This document shows, piece by piece, positions 17,476 through 25,758 of a stretch of 64,000 nt of DNA (the stretch's first letter is position 1; every line of letters starts with the position of its first letter). Both the position numbers and the translations under genes were made by a program. This DNA is from VFKU01 sp964620045 (GTDB lineage: Bacteria; Hydrogenedentota; Hydrogenedentia; Hydrogenedentales; GCA-2746185). The stretch is taken from positions 10,265 to 74,264 of the forward strand of contig CAZUJL010000021.1 in the NCBI GenBank assembly GCA_964620045.1, in the 5' to 3' direction. The notes beneath the pieces are model-generated. The model had not been told where the DNA came from and ran no database searches. It worked only from the letters and a program-made list of their open reading frames with translations.

Positions 17476-17635
17476 GGGGACTGACTGCGAATCGTTCGCA
17501 GGAGGACGCGGAAGAGACTGGAACGCAGACAGCTTGGAATACTCAACCATCGAGTGCGACTGATTCGTAGTCTGTCCCCGGTATTCGTGCGGACGACCGG
17601 GGACAGACTACCGATAGGGCCGGCAGTCAGTCCCC
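17476..17635. repeat. Nested inverted repeat between ruvA and ruvC
   Basis: Outer arms of 13 bp (17476-17488 and 17623-17635, GGGGACTGACTGC and complement) enclose an inner perfect 15-bp stem (17568-17582 and 17596-17610, TAGTCTGTCCCCGGT) with a 13-nt loop. The same GGGGACTGAC and ACCGGGGACAGAC motifs reappear at 58.63-58.76 kb. This is the style of REP/MITE elements mobilised by TnpREP transposases. It occupies the whole ruvC-ruvA gap and touches the ruvC stop codon. Confidence 0.8.
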
Positions 17636-18126
17636 TATTCGCCGATGGCCGCGCGGAAGGCTCCGGCGTGGATCTGGCAAATGGCAATCCCGAGCGCGTC
17701 GGCCGCGTCGTCGGGTTTCGGATGCTCGTCAAGATTCAGCAGGCGCTTGATCATTTCCTGCATCTGGCGCTTGTCGGCGCGGCCATTGTTCGTGATCGCC
17801 GATTTCACCTGGCGTGGACTGAATTCACCGATGCTGAGCCCCGCGTGTGCCGCGGCCAGCGCGATCACGCCGCGCGCCTGCGCCACCGCGATCCCCGTCG
17901 TGATGTTCTTCGTGAAAAACAATTCCTCGATCGCGACGCCGTCCGGCCGGTGCGTTTGGATGAGGAGCGTAAGATCGGCGTAGATGCTATCGAGCCGCTT
18001 TTGGAAGGGCTGACCGGGTTTCGTCTTGATGGTGCCGTGCGCGAGGTGAATGAGGCGCATGCCCCGGCCCTCGACCAAGCCCCACCCGGTCGTCGCCGTC
18101 CCGGGATCGATTCCCAGCACGCGCAT
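17635..18126 (-). CDS. ruvC: Crossover junction endodeoxyribonuclease RuvC
   Basis: 163 residues, RNase H-like fold. Start MRVLGIDPGTATTGWG contains the first catalytic Asp; the Glu is in VAIEELFF; the later acidic pair is in DEHPKPDDAADALGIAICQ. Resolves Holliday junctions by symmetric nicking, acting with RuvAB. First of the ruv genes in transcription order, 76 nt downstream of yebC and separated from ruvA by a 221-nt repeat-filled gap. Confidence 0.98.
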   Translation of the reverse strand: MRVLGIDPGTATTGWGLVEGRGMRLIHLAHGTIKTKPGQPFQKRLDSIYADLTLLIQTHRPDGVAIEELFFTKNITTGIAVAQARGVIALAAAHAGLSIGEFSPRQVKSAITNNGRADKRQMQEMIKRLLNLDEHPKPDDAADALGIAICQIHAGAFRAAIGE

Positions 18127-18166
18127 GCGATTCCCCCTCGTAGCGGCAAGCCCCCATGCCTGCCTT

Positions 18167-18188
18167 GGGCGGCCACAGGGGGCCGCCC
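18167..18188. repeat. GGGCGGCC palindrome (yebC-ruvC gap)
   Basis: GGGCGGCC and GGCCGCCC arms around ACAGGG, followed by CCTACA. The same unit occurs twice, in opposite orientation, in the ilvA-glmM gap near 25.7 kb, so it is a dispersed palindromic element. Confidence 0.75.
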
Positions 18189-18202
18189 CTACAAATCAAA
18201 CG

Positions 18203-18955
18203 TTACTCCGCCATCGCGGCGGCCATGACCTCGTCCGTGGCTTCGAAGTTCGAATACACGTTCTGCACATCGTCGTTGTCTTCGACGATTTCAATAATCT
18301 TCATCAGCGAACGCACTTGGTCCGCGTTCACCGAGACGGTCGTCTTCGGGAACATCGTGAGCTTCGCCTCTTCCGGCGTAAGCCCCGCCTTCACCAGCGC
18401 ATCCGACACTGCGTGCAAGTTTGCCGGATCGGTAAAAATCTCATACACATCGCCTTCGGTCTTCACATCGTCCGCGCCGGCATCGAGCGCCTTTTCGAAA
18501 ATCTCGTCTTCGGTGCCCGCGGCCTTCGGCAGCACGATGTAGCCACGGCGATCAAAGTTCCACATGACCGCGCCGGACTCCGCCATCGCGCCGCCGGCCT
18601 TGGTGACCATATGCCGGATTTCCGCTACCGCGCGGTTCTTGTTGTCGGTGAGCACGTCAATCACAATCGCGACGCCGGCCGGGCCATAGGCCTCATACCG
18701 GATTTCTTCGTAGTTGATGTCCTGGCCTTCGCCGGTGCCCTTCTTGATGGCCGCTTCGACGCGGTCCTTCGGCATGTTCGCCGCGCGCGCCGCGAGCATC
18801 ACCGTGCGCAACCGCGAATTGCTGTTCGGGTCGCCCCCGCCGGATTTCGCCGCGACCACCAACTCCTTGGCGATCTTCGAGAAAATCTTGCCCTTCTTCG
18901 CATCAAGCGCGCCTTTCTTGCGCTTGATCGTGCTCCATTTGCTATGCCCGGACAT
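18203..18955 (-). CDS. YebC/PmpR family protein
   Basis: 250 residues starting at the diagnostic MSGHSKWSTIKRKKG. Contains RTVMLAARAANMPKDRVEAAIKK, YEAYGPAGVAIVIDVLTDNKNR and the acidic C-terminal domain. The family was annotated as transcriptional regulators (PmpR), and recent work on relatives points to a role on ribosomes at difficult peptide sequences. The yebC-ruvCAB order is widely conserved and matches here. Confidence 0.96.
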   Translation of the reverse strand: MSGHSKWSTIKRKKGALDAKKGKIFSKIAKELVVAAKSGGGDPNSNSRLRTVMLAARAANMPKDRVEAAIKKGTGEGQDINYEEIRYEAYGPAGVAIVIDVLTDNKNRAVAEIRHMVTKAGGAMAESGAVMWNFDRRGYIVLPKAAGTEDEIFEKALDAGADDVKTEGDVYEIFTDPANLHAVSDALVKAGLTPEEAKLTMFPKTTVSVNADQVRSLMKIIEIVEDNDDVQNVYSNFEATDEVMAAAMAE

Positions 18956-19071
18956 GCGATGAATCCTTGTACGCTGTAAACATGCAGCTTGCAAAAACCC
19001 TGTTCCGCGAGTCTAGAGTATAACAAGGATTGAAAAGCACAGACAATCCCCTTGGCCCACGGAAGGCGCTC

Positions 19072-19368
19072 CTACGTGGGTTCCGAAGCCTCTCCTATAT
19101 CGCGGGCCATATGCAGAACCGCGAATACTGTCACTTCGTCCCCATCGAGCACGAAGTAGACCGCATAGGGGAAACGATGAACCAAAGCCCTTCGGACAGG
19201 GCCCTCAACAACCGCATAGATTTTCGGATTGGAACTAATCCGGACGAAGCACTGCTCGACCTGTTCGACGAATGCCACGCCCAAATTCGGTTCTTCGGAC
19301 TCATACCAGACGTAAGCATCATCAATATCAAGCTCAGCTTCCGCAAGGACACTGAAACGTGAGATCAT
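19072..19368 (-). CDS. RelE/ParE-type toxin
   Basis: 98 residues. Typical ParE layout: N-terminal helix with AEAELDIDDAYVWYESEEPNLG, then FVEQVEQCFVRISSNPKIYAVVEGPVRRALVHRFPYAVYFVLDGDEVTVFAVLHMAR, with the conserved Arg-rich strand and Pro-Tyr turn. ParE toxins inhibit gyrase, RelE ones cut ribosome-bound mRNA; the sequence fits ParE better. Overlaps the upstream antitoxin gene by 4 bases. Confidence 0.88.
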   Translation of the reverse strand: MISRFSVLAEAELDIDDAYVWYESEEPNLGVAFVEQVEQCFVRISSNPKIYAVVEGPVRRALVHRFPYAVYFVLDGDEVTVFAVLHMARDIGEASEPT

Positions 19369-19592
19369 GACCGCTTGAGAATGCGCGCCTTAACCTCGGC
19401 CCAAGGCGAGCCGCGGTCTTCGTCAGGATTTTTCCGATACTCGTCCAGCCGGCGCCGAAGTTCCGTACGGTGGGATTCCGGCACAGGAATCGCATCGGGG
19501 TTGACGGCGATGCTGTCCCAGATCTCCTCAAGCACGCGCAGGCGCTCGGAGACGGGAAGATCCAATATTGGACGAAGATCAACCTTGGCCAT
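19365..19592 (-). CDS. Antitoxin (putative addiction module component, TIGR02574 type)
   Basis: 75 residues; the LPVSERLRVLEEIWDSIA helix is the hallmark of the short addiction-module proteins that precede ParE/RelE toxins. The C-terminal half is charged (RRRLDEYRKNPDEDRGSPWAEVKARI), as expected of the toxin-binding tail. Antitoxin-first order with a 4-base ATGA overlap ensures coupled synthesis. Likely represses its own promoter. Confidence 0.87.
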   Translation of the reverse strand: MAKVDLRPILDLPVSERLRVLEEIWDSIAVNPDAIPVPESHRTELRRRLDEYRKNPDEDRGSPWAEVKARILKRS

Positions 19593-19644
19593 GGGTGCAT
19601 TCTAACATGACTTACCTAAATAACTTGCCAGAAAGCGCACCGAT

Positions 19645-20385
19645 TCAGAGCCGAATCTTGGCGGAAGATTGCAGCAACTCCGGCAAATCATCCCAATGCC
19701 GCAACACATGGCTGGGCCGGCGGGCGCCTTCGGGCAGGGGCGCGCCTTCCGCGGGCAGGCGATTGCCGTGGGGGTCGTAGAGCACGCCCGCGATGCCCAC
19801 CTGCTCGGCGCCGCCGATATCGTTCACGAGGTGATCGCCGATGTGCAGCGCCTCATGCGGAGCCGCTTCCGCGCGCTCGAGCGCCACGCGGAAAATACGC
19901 GGATCGGGCTTGTGCGCGCCGGCGGCTTCGGACACGAGCACGAAGTCCGTGGTGCCGGCGAAGCCGTGGTGATCGATCTTAAGGTTCTGAAACGAGTTGT
20001 ATCCGTTCGTGATGATGCCGGTAGTGACGCCTTCCTTGCGCAGGCGCGCGAGGGCCTCTTTCGCGCCGGGATTCGGCGTCGTCGAAGCGAGCACGATCTC
20101 GACGAAACTGTCGCGCAGGCGTTGTCCCGCCGCCGGATCCAGTCCCAAGCCCTTCAGCGTGCGCCCGAAAGACCGCACCAGCGGGTCTTCGCCGGGCGCC
20201 ACAGGCACAAACATCGCGCCCCAGAGTTCGGTGGCCGTTTCGCGCAGCACTTTCCCAAATTGGGCGAGTTCCACGCCCGCAAAAATGTCCGCATGCGCGG
20301 CATAAATTCGTCGGAACAGATCGGGCCCGTCGATCGTGTGCGCGATCAGGGTCTCGTCCAAATCGAAGAAAACCGCCCGGCCCAT
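19645..20385 (-). CDS. HAD-superfamily hydrolase
   Basis: 246 residues. Motif I FFDLDETLIAH (nucleophile Asp plus general acid), motif II ITNGYNSFQ, motif III Lys in GAHKPDPRIF, motif IV HIGDHLVNDIGG. A helical cap sits between motifs I and II, as in subfamily I phosphatases such as YjjG or haloacid dehalogenase-like enzymes. Probably a small-metabolite phosphatase. Substrate unknown. Confidence 0.9.
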   Translation of the reverse strand: MGRAVFFDLDETLIAHTIDGPDLFRRIYAAHADIFAGVELAQFGKVLRETATELWGAMFVPVAPGEDPLVRSFGRTLKGLGLDPAAGQRLRDSFVEIVLASTTPNPGAKEALARLRKEGVTTGIITNGYNSFQNLKIDHHGFAGTTDFVLVSEAAGAHKPDPRIFRVALERAEAAPHEALHIGDHLVNDIGGAEQVGIAGVLYDPHGNRLPAEGAPLPEGARRPSHVLRHWDDLPELLQSSAKIRL

Positions 20386-20421
20386 TTGCGTTGCTGCTCC
20401 GTCAGGAATCCGGGGAGGGTA

Positions 20422-20991
20422 TCACATCGATTGCTCGTGGGCCGCATAGATCGCCGGATATTGTTCGCGCGCCCAATCCCGAAACGGCACATCGCCGGCG
20501 GCTTCGTATAAATCCAGCAGCTTCCCGATCGGAGCATCGCGAAAACCTTGTCCGATCTGTGCGCGTGCGGCCTCCACCGATCCGCCGCACGCGAGCACAT
20601 ACACCGCGGCGGCCACCGCCGATCGGTGCACACCACCCTGACAGTGCACCCACACAGGGCCCGGCGCGGTATCAATCAACTCCAGGTATTGCATCAGCGA
20701 CGCGGGCTCCGGCAGACGCTCCTTTGACCAGCCGAGCGCATAAAAATCGGCCCCGCGAGCGTCGCAGATCGCGGTCTCCGCGTGATACCATTCCCCGTTC
20801 GGTTCGGCACCCCGCAACGTGATGACGCGGCGAATGCCGAACTCGTCCATGCGGCGCGCGAAGGCGTCCGCGTGGAGTTGGCCGGAGCGATAAAAACGCG
20901 CCGGCTCGACGGTTTGAAAGTTGCCATTCAGGTGGGCGCAATTCGCCAGCAGGCAACAGCCCATCGCCAGTATATGCAAACGAAATTTCAT
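20422..20991 (-). CDS. Exported dual-specificity/tyrosine phosphatase-like lipoprotein
   Basis: 189 residues from the ATG that opens a lipoprotein-like signal (MKFRLHILAMGCCLLANC, acylated Cys at 18). The body is a cysteine-dependent phosphatase: VWVHCQGGVHRSA contains the HC-x5-R loop with Cys117 and Arg123; an upstream ITLRGAEP region matches the DSP/PTP fold and RFYRSGQLH resembles DSP proteins of the Siw14/DUF442 type. Export suggests action on periplasmic phosphate esters rather than on cytoplasmic phosphoproteins. Confidence 0.8.
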   Translation of the reverse strand: MKFRLHILAMGCCLLANCAHLNGNFQTVEPARFYRSGQLHADAFARRMDEFGIRRVITLRGAEPNGEWYHAETAICDARGADFYALGWSKERLPEPASLMQYLELIDTAPGPVWVHCQGGVHRSAVAAAVYVLACGGSVEAARAQIGQGFRDAPIGKLLDLYEAAGDVPFRDWAREQYPAIYAAHEQSM

Positions 20992-21021
20992 GGCCGCAGA
21001 CGCCAAGGAGTCCTACTCGTG

Positions 21022-23346
21022 ATGCTGCGCGCGCATTATCCCACAGTCGCCCGAATCGTTTTCGCGGGCCTGCTTATTGCGAGTCTGTCGAACGCGTTTG
21101 CGGTCGAGCCGCCGCTCGGCGATGTCGCCAAGCACCAGGCCTTGCTCGATGTCGGCACCGATCTCCGCCTGATGTGCGTCGCCGCGCATCCCGACGACGA
21201 AGACGGCGCGACGCTCGCCATGTATCGCAAGAAATACGGATACAAGACCTTCGCCGTGCTCGCCACGCGCGGCGAGGGCGGCCAGAACGAAATCGGACCG
21301 GAGCTGTATCAGGACCTCGCCGTGCTGCGCACGGACGAAATGTCGCGTGCCTCGGCCATCACCGGCGCGGATTTGCACTTCCTCGATCTGCCGGAGTTCG
21401 GTTTCTCGAAAACCAAAGAAGAAACTTTCGCGATCTGGGGATACGACACCGCGCTCGAACGCATGGTGCGCATGATTCGCGAGACGCGGCCGGACGTGAT
21501 CATCACGCACCACGACACGCGGAGCGGGCATGGGCACCACCAGGCGATCGGCCAAATCGTGCAGGACGCCTTCGACAAGGCCGCCGACCCGAATGTGTTC
21601 CCCGAACACATGAAAGAGGGCCTGAAACCCTGGCAGCCGGCGCGTCTGTATCTGCGCAATTTCAGCAGCAGCACGGGCGTGCGCATCGGCTTCAACGAAC
21701 TCGACCCGTTCCGCGGCTACACCTACGCGCAGATCGCCGCGCAGGCGCTGGGCGAACACAAGACGCAGGGCATGGGCTTCTTCATCGACCGTTTCCTCAC
21801 GACGCGTTCGACGGCGACCTATGGCCTCGTGAAAGAACACGACGGCGGCACGCAGGGTGGCGGCGACGTCGCCGCGCCGGGTGGCGGGCTATTCGAAGGC
21901 CTGCGCGATCGCGTGAGCGCGGACGCGCGGACGACGTCCACCGCGGGACTCGCCACGCTCGATACCGCGAAGTCCGCAGCGCTGTTGAAAGCGAACCCCG
22001 ATGCGGATGCGACCGTGCGCGCGAACGAACTGACCGCTGCGATGGCCGAGCTGTACATCAACGCCAAAGTGAACGACAAAGAGGTCACGCCCGGCCAGGA
22101 AATAACGATCGCGGTGGAAACGATCGACTTCGGCGTGAAGGAAGCGTCCAACGTTACCTTCTCGGTGCGCACGCAGCCGTGGTTCGCGGCCGAAGTGCCC
22201 GCGCCGAAATCGGAACCGTTCTCATCGGAAGGCTTCTGCTCGACCGAATTCAAACTCACGGTTCCCGCGAATCAGCCGCGCACGATTCCGCACGCGGAAT
22301 TCGTGTATGACCGCCACTTTCTGAAGCCGCAGATTATCGTCACCGCCAAGATGGACGTCGCCGGTGCGCCGGTCACCATCGAGGCGCCGGTGTACGTGGA
22401 AGTCGCGCCGGCCGTCGGCATCGAGTTCCTGAAATCGCCGTATCTGCTGCTGCCCGGCAAGGGTGGCGATGCCGAATTCACGCTGGTGGCCACAAACTCC
22501 GCCCCCGGCGCGCACACGGCCACGATTGAGCTCACCGCGCCCAAGGGCCTTACGCTGGAACAATCCTCGGTGAGCGTGTCCTTCGCGCGCGAAGGCGACC
22601 AGAAAGTCATCCCGATTCGCGCTAAAGTGGCGAACGATCTGAAACCAGGCGACTACGAACTCAGCGGCAAAGTGACCGAGACCGGCCACACCCGCACCGC
22701 GCTCGCGCGGCTCGTGGATGTGCAAGTACCGAAAGACAAGTTCGTCGGCATCGTCAACAGTTACGACGACACGCTGCAGATCACGCTCGATCGCCTGGGC
22801 GTGAAATACGACACGATCGAGATTGACGAGTTCACCGCGGAATCGCTGGATCGTTTCTCGACGATCATCGTCGACATCCGCGCGTATCTCGATCGGCCCG
22901 ATCTTGTGGCGAACAACCAGACGCTGCTTGACTACTGCAAGCGCGGCGGTACGGTGATCGTGAATTACCACAAGACGTTTGAATGGGAGCCGGCCTATGC
23001 GCCCTTCCCGATCACGATCGGCCGCGAACGCGTTACCGTCGAAAACGCGCCGATCAACGTGCTCGTGCCGGATCATCCGCTGTTCAACGTGCCGAATAAA
23101 ATCGTCGGCACGGACTGGGACAACTGGATCCAGGAACGCGGGCTGTACTTCCCGAACAAGTGGGACGACGCGTACACGCCGCTGATCGGCGTCGCCGATC
23201 CGGGCGAGTCTCCGCCGCCGGGCAGTTGTCTCGTCGCGCCGTATGGCGACGGCACGTACATGTATACGGCGCTGGTGTGGTATCGCCAGCTCCGCGCGCT
23301 GAACCCCGGCGCGATCCGCATTTTCGCAAACATGCTGGCGCTGTAG
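21022..23346 (+). CDS. Large exported PIG-L family deacetylase with C-terminal NEW3-like and GATase-like regions
   Basis: 774 residues; ATG (or the adjacent GTG) after AAGGAG, followed by a signal peptide. The PIG-L/LmbE domain occupies about residues 40-300: zinc motif AAHPDDE (54-60) and the distal HHDTRSGHGHHQ. A middle part (about 330-590) is all-beta, with a section resembling NEW3/alpha-galactosidase-associated repeats (GAHTATIELTAPKGLTLE). The C-terminus (VGIVNSYDDTLQITLDRLGVKYDTIE, then RGGTVIVNYHK) resembles a glutamine-amidotransferase-like fold without a visible catalytic Cys. Predicted periplasmic N-deacetylase of an amino-sugar conjugate. Sixteen bases ahead of a kinase gene. Confidence 0.87.
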   Translation: MLRAHYPTVARIVFAGLLIASLSNAFAVEPPLGDVAKHQALLDVGTDLRLMCVAAHPDDEDGATLAMYRKKYGYKTFAVLATRGEGGQNEIGPELYQDLAVLRTDEMSRASAITGADLHFLDLPEFGFSKTKEETFAIWGYDTALERMVRMIRETRPDVIITHHDTRSGHGHHQAIGQIVQDAFDKAADPNVFPEHMKEGLKPWQPARLYLRNFSSSTGVRIGFNELDPFRGYTYAQIAAQALGEHKTQGMGFFIDRFLTTRSTATYGLVKEHDGGTQGGGDVAAPGGGLFEGLRDRVSADARTTSTAGLATLDTAKSAALLKANPDADATVRANELTAAMAELYINAKVNDKEVTPGQEITIAVETIDFGVKEASNVTFSVRTQPWFAAEVPAPKSEPFSSEGFCSTEFKLTVPANQPRTIPHAEFVYDRHFLKPQIIVTAKMDVAGAPVTIEAPVYVEVAPAVGIEFLKSPYLLLPGKGGDAEFTLVATNSAPGAHTATIELTAPKGLTLEQSSVSVSFAREGDQKVIPIRAKVANDLKPGDYELSGKVTETGHTRTALARLVDVQVPKDKFVGIVNSYDDTLQITLDRLGVKYDTIEIDEFTAESLDRFSTIIVDIRAYLDRPDLVANNQTLLDYCKRGGTVIVNYHKTFEWEPAYAPFPITIGRERVTVENAPINVLVPDHPLFNVPNKIVGTDWDNWIQERGLYFPNKWDDAYTPLIGVADPGESPPPGSCLVAPYGDGTYMYTALVWYRQLRALNPGAIRIFANMLAL

Positions 23347-23362
23347 GCGCTTTGAAGGACTT

Positions 23363-24157
23363 ATGAGCAAGAACGGCAACGGACACGACGCAAGCGCCAA
23401 CGGAAACGGCAATGGCCACGGCAGCCCGACGAACAAGGGCTACCGCATCGACGCCTTCGACCTGAAACCGGGAAACCGCCTCGCGGAAAAATACCGCGTG
23501 GGCGTGTGCCTCGGCGCGGGCTGGGAAGGCGAGGTCTATCACATCACCGAGGAGTCGACCGGCATCGAGCGCGCCGCCAAACTCTTCTTCCCCGCGCGCA
23601 ACCCGAAGAACAAGGCGGTCAACTTCTACGCAAAGAAACTCGACGTACTGCGCGACTGCTCGATGGTGATCCGCTACCACACGCAGGAAGCCATCCCGTT
23701 CCAGGGCCATCGGATCACGGCGCTGGTCAGCGAATACGTCGAGGGCGAAATCCTCGCGGAGTACGTGAAACGTCAGCCGGCCGGCCGCCTGACGCCGTTC
23801 GAGGCGATTCACCTGCTGCACACGCTGTGCCGCGGCATCGAAGAGATCCACGAGCTCGATGAGTACCACGGCGACCTGCACGACCTGAATATCCTCGTGC
23901 GGCGCATCGGGCTTGGGTACAAAGTGAAGCTCGTCGACTTCTACCACTGGGGCCGTTGCACGGCCGAGCACCGGCTGGACGATCTCTGCGCGCTCATCCG
24001 CCTGTTCTACGATTCGCTCGGCGGCGCCGCGCAGTATCAGAAGCACGCGCCGGAAATCCGCTACATCTGCTCCGGCCTGAAGCGCTCGATCATCAGCCGC
24101 CGGTTCCGCTCGGTCGCCAAGCTGCGCCACCATCTCGAAACGATGAAGTGGGAATAG
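23363..24157 (+). CDS. Atypical Ser/Thr protein kinase-like protein
   Basis: 264 residues. A low-complexity Asn/Gly/His N-terminus (first 25 residues) precedes a compact kinase fold: glycine loop LGAGWEGEVY, Lys in AAKLFFP, catalytic loop YHGDLHDLNILV (H-x-D-x4-N), and metal site KLVDFYHWG, where the usual DFG is VDF. The activation-segment APE is absent and the C-lobe is short. It is probably able to bind ATP and metal, but protein-kinase activity is uncertain; small-molecule kinase is an alternative. No transmembrane helix. Likely cotranscribed with the PIG-L gene. Confidence 0.8.
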   Translation: MSKNGNGHDASANGNGNGHGSPTNKGYRIDAFDLKPGNRLAEKYRVGVCLGAGWEGEVYHITEESTGIERAAKLFFPARNPKNKAVNFYAKKLDVLRDCSMVIRYHTQEAIPFQGHRITALVSEYVEGEILAEYVKRQPAGRLTPFEAIHLLHTLCRGIEEIHELDEYHGDLHDLNILVRRIGLGYKVKLVDFYHWGRCTAEHRLDDLCALIRLFYDSLGGAAQYQKHAPEIRYICSGLKRSIISRRFRSVAKLRHHLETMKWE

Positions 24158-24160
24158 GCT

Positions 24161-25669
24161 TTACAGTATCCGGCCGACCGCTCCGTCCGGAATTTCCTTC
24201 CAGTGGTGCTGAGAATTCGCGAGCATTTTCTTGAACGCCGCGCGCGCGTCTTGGCCGTCGAATTCGAAGCCGAGCAGCGCGCGACCGACGAGTTCGCCGG
24301 TGTAGGTGTAGTTGAAGTAGCAAATATTCGCGAGGCCGCGCAGCAGCGACAGGAAGTCGTGCAGCGCGCCGGGGCGCTCGGGGAAATCGAGCGTGATGAA
24401 ATACGGGTGCTTAAACTGCGCCGGCTCGTAGTGGATGATGCGGAATTCAACGTCGGTCTCGCTCGTGACGTCTTCGTAATTCACCTTGAGCTCGTTCAGC
24501 TTCTGCGTGAGCAGTTCCAGCTCAAGCGGCGAGGCCTCGAATCCGATCACGGGCCACGCCTTCGACTCGTGCACCTTGCCGTATTGGAATTCGATGATGT
24601 TCACGCCTTCGAGCGCGTTGTCGAGCAGCCACAGCATGCCGCCCGGCCGCTCGGGAATTTCGAAACGCATATAGCGCCGGCGTCCGCCGCCGATGCCCGC
24701 GTGCGCGCTGATCCACGCGAGCTGGCCGAAATCGAGATTGCTGCCGGAAATCACCGCAAGCACGCGGCTGCCCTTCACGGCTTCCTGTTGCTTCATCAGC
24801 CCCGCGAGCCCCATCGCGCCGGCCGGCTCCGGAATACTGCGCGTGGCTTCCCACGCCAATTGGATCGCGGCGCACACTTCTTCGTTCGTCACCGTGATCA
24901 GATCGTCCAGCAACTCGTGGCACAACGCGTAGGTCATGTCGCCGGTCTTCTTCACCGCCGTGCCGTCGCAAAACACATCGACGTGATCGAGCGCTACGGG
25001 CTTGCCCTTGCGAAACGCCTCCAGCATGGAGGCTTGACCCACGCCCTGCACGCCGACGAGTCGCATGTTGGGACTGTACGCCTTCAGCCACGTCGCGACC
25101 GCGGCCGCCATGCCGCCGCCGCCGATTTGCAGGTAGGCCACATCGAACGGACCGTGACCCGACATCACCACTTCGTCCGCCAGTGTCCCCTGCCCGCCCA
25201 TGGTGGCGAGATCGTCGTAGGCGTGGATGTACGCGCTCTTCGATTCGGCGACATCCTGCTGCGCGCGTGCATACGCGTCGCTGTAGCTGTCGCCGTGCAA
25301 AATCACTTCAACCAGGTTCTGCCCGTGACGACGCACGGCCGCCTGCTTCATCCGCGGCGCGGACACCGGCATGTAAATGCGCGCGGGAATGCCCAGCTTG
25401 CGCGCGGCGAGCGCCACGCCCTGTGCGTGGTTACCCGCCGACGCCGTCACCACGCCGCGCGCCTTCGCCACCGGCGGAAGCTGCGCCATGTTGTTGTACG
25501 CCCCGCGCCACTTATACGAATGCACAGGAGAGAGGTCTTCGCGCTTGACGTACACCTCGGCCTCCACCGGCAGATGCACGCGCTCGAGCGGCGTAGGCTT
25601 GCCAATGGCATACACGCGCTGCCGCGCCATGAGGATTTCGTGGAAGACTTGATCGCGAAGTGAGGACAT
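24161..25669 (-). CDS. ilvA: Threonine ammonia-lyase, biosynthetic long form
   Basis: 502 residues, the long form. PLP Lys53 lies in SPVHSYKWRGAY (the common Phe is Tyr here); ASAGNHAQGVALAA binds the cofactor ring region, and IGGGGMAAAVATWL is the glycine-rich phosphate loop. From about 325 two ACT-like regulatory repeats follow (RFEIPERPGGMLWLL and TLDFPERPGALHDFL), expected to sense isoleucine/valine. Converts threonine to 2-oxobutanoate, the first step to isoleucine. Its stop is three bases from the convergent kinase stop. Confidence 0.96.
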   Translation of the reverse strand: MSSLRDQVFHEILMARQRVYAIGKPTPLERVHLPVEAEVYVKREDLSPVHSYKWRGAYNNMAQLPPVAKARGVVTASAGNHAQGVALAARKLGIPARIYMPVSAPRMKQAAVRRHGQNLVEVILHGDSYSDAYARAQQDVAESKSAYIHAYDDLATMGGQGTLADEVVMSGHGPFDVAYLQIGGGGMAAAVATWLKAYSPNMRLVGVQGVGQASMLEAFRKGKPVALDHVDVFCDGTAVKKTGDMTYALCHELLDDLITVTNEEVCAAIQLAWEATRSIPEPAGAMGLAGLMKQQEAVKGSRVLAVISGSNLDFGQLAWISAHAGIGGGRRRYMRFEIPERPGGMLWLLDNALEGVNIIEFQYGKVHESKAWPVIGFEASPLELELLTQKLNELKVNYEDVTSETDVEFRIIHYEPAQFKHPYFITLDFPERPGALHDFLSLLRGLANICYFNYTYTGELVGRALLGFEFDGQDARAAFKKMLANSQHHWKEIPDGAVGRIL

Positions 25670-25685
25670 GGGTCGTTGGCTGTAA

Positions 25686-25745
25686 GGGCGGCCCCCTGTG
25701 GCCGCCCTGCACACCACCAACCCGGGCGGCCACAGGGGGCCGCCC
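25686..25745. repeat. Pair of inverted GGGCGGCC palindromes (BIME-like)
   Basis: Two copies of the GGGCGGCC...GGCCGCCC hairpin (25686-25707 and 25724-25745), one reading CCCTGT and the other ACAGGG in the loop, with TGTA at one outside edge and TACA at the other. The whole forms a larger imperfect palindrome filling the glmM-ilvA gap. A single copy occurs near 18.17 kb. Confidence 0.8.
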
Positions 25746-25758
25746 CTACATTTAAAAT

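Noticed and set aside
24203..25663. 486-residue frame antisense to ilvA
   Set aside because: No motif, shadow of the well-supported threonine ammonia-lyase.
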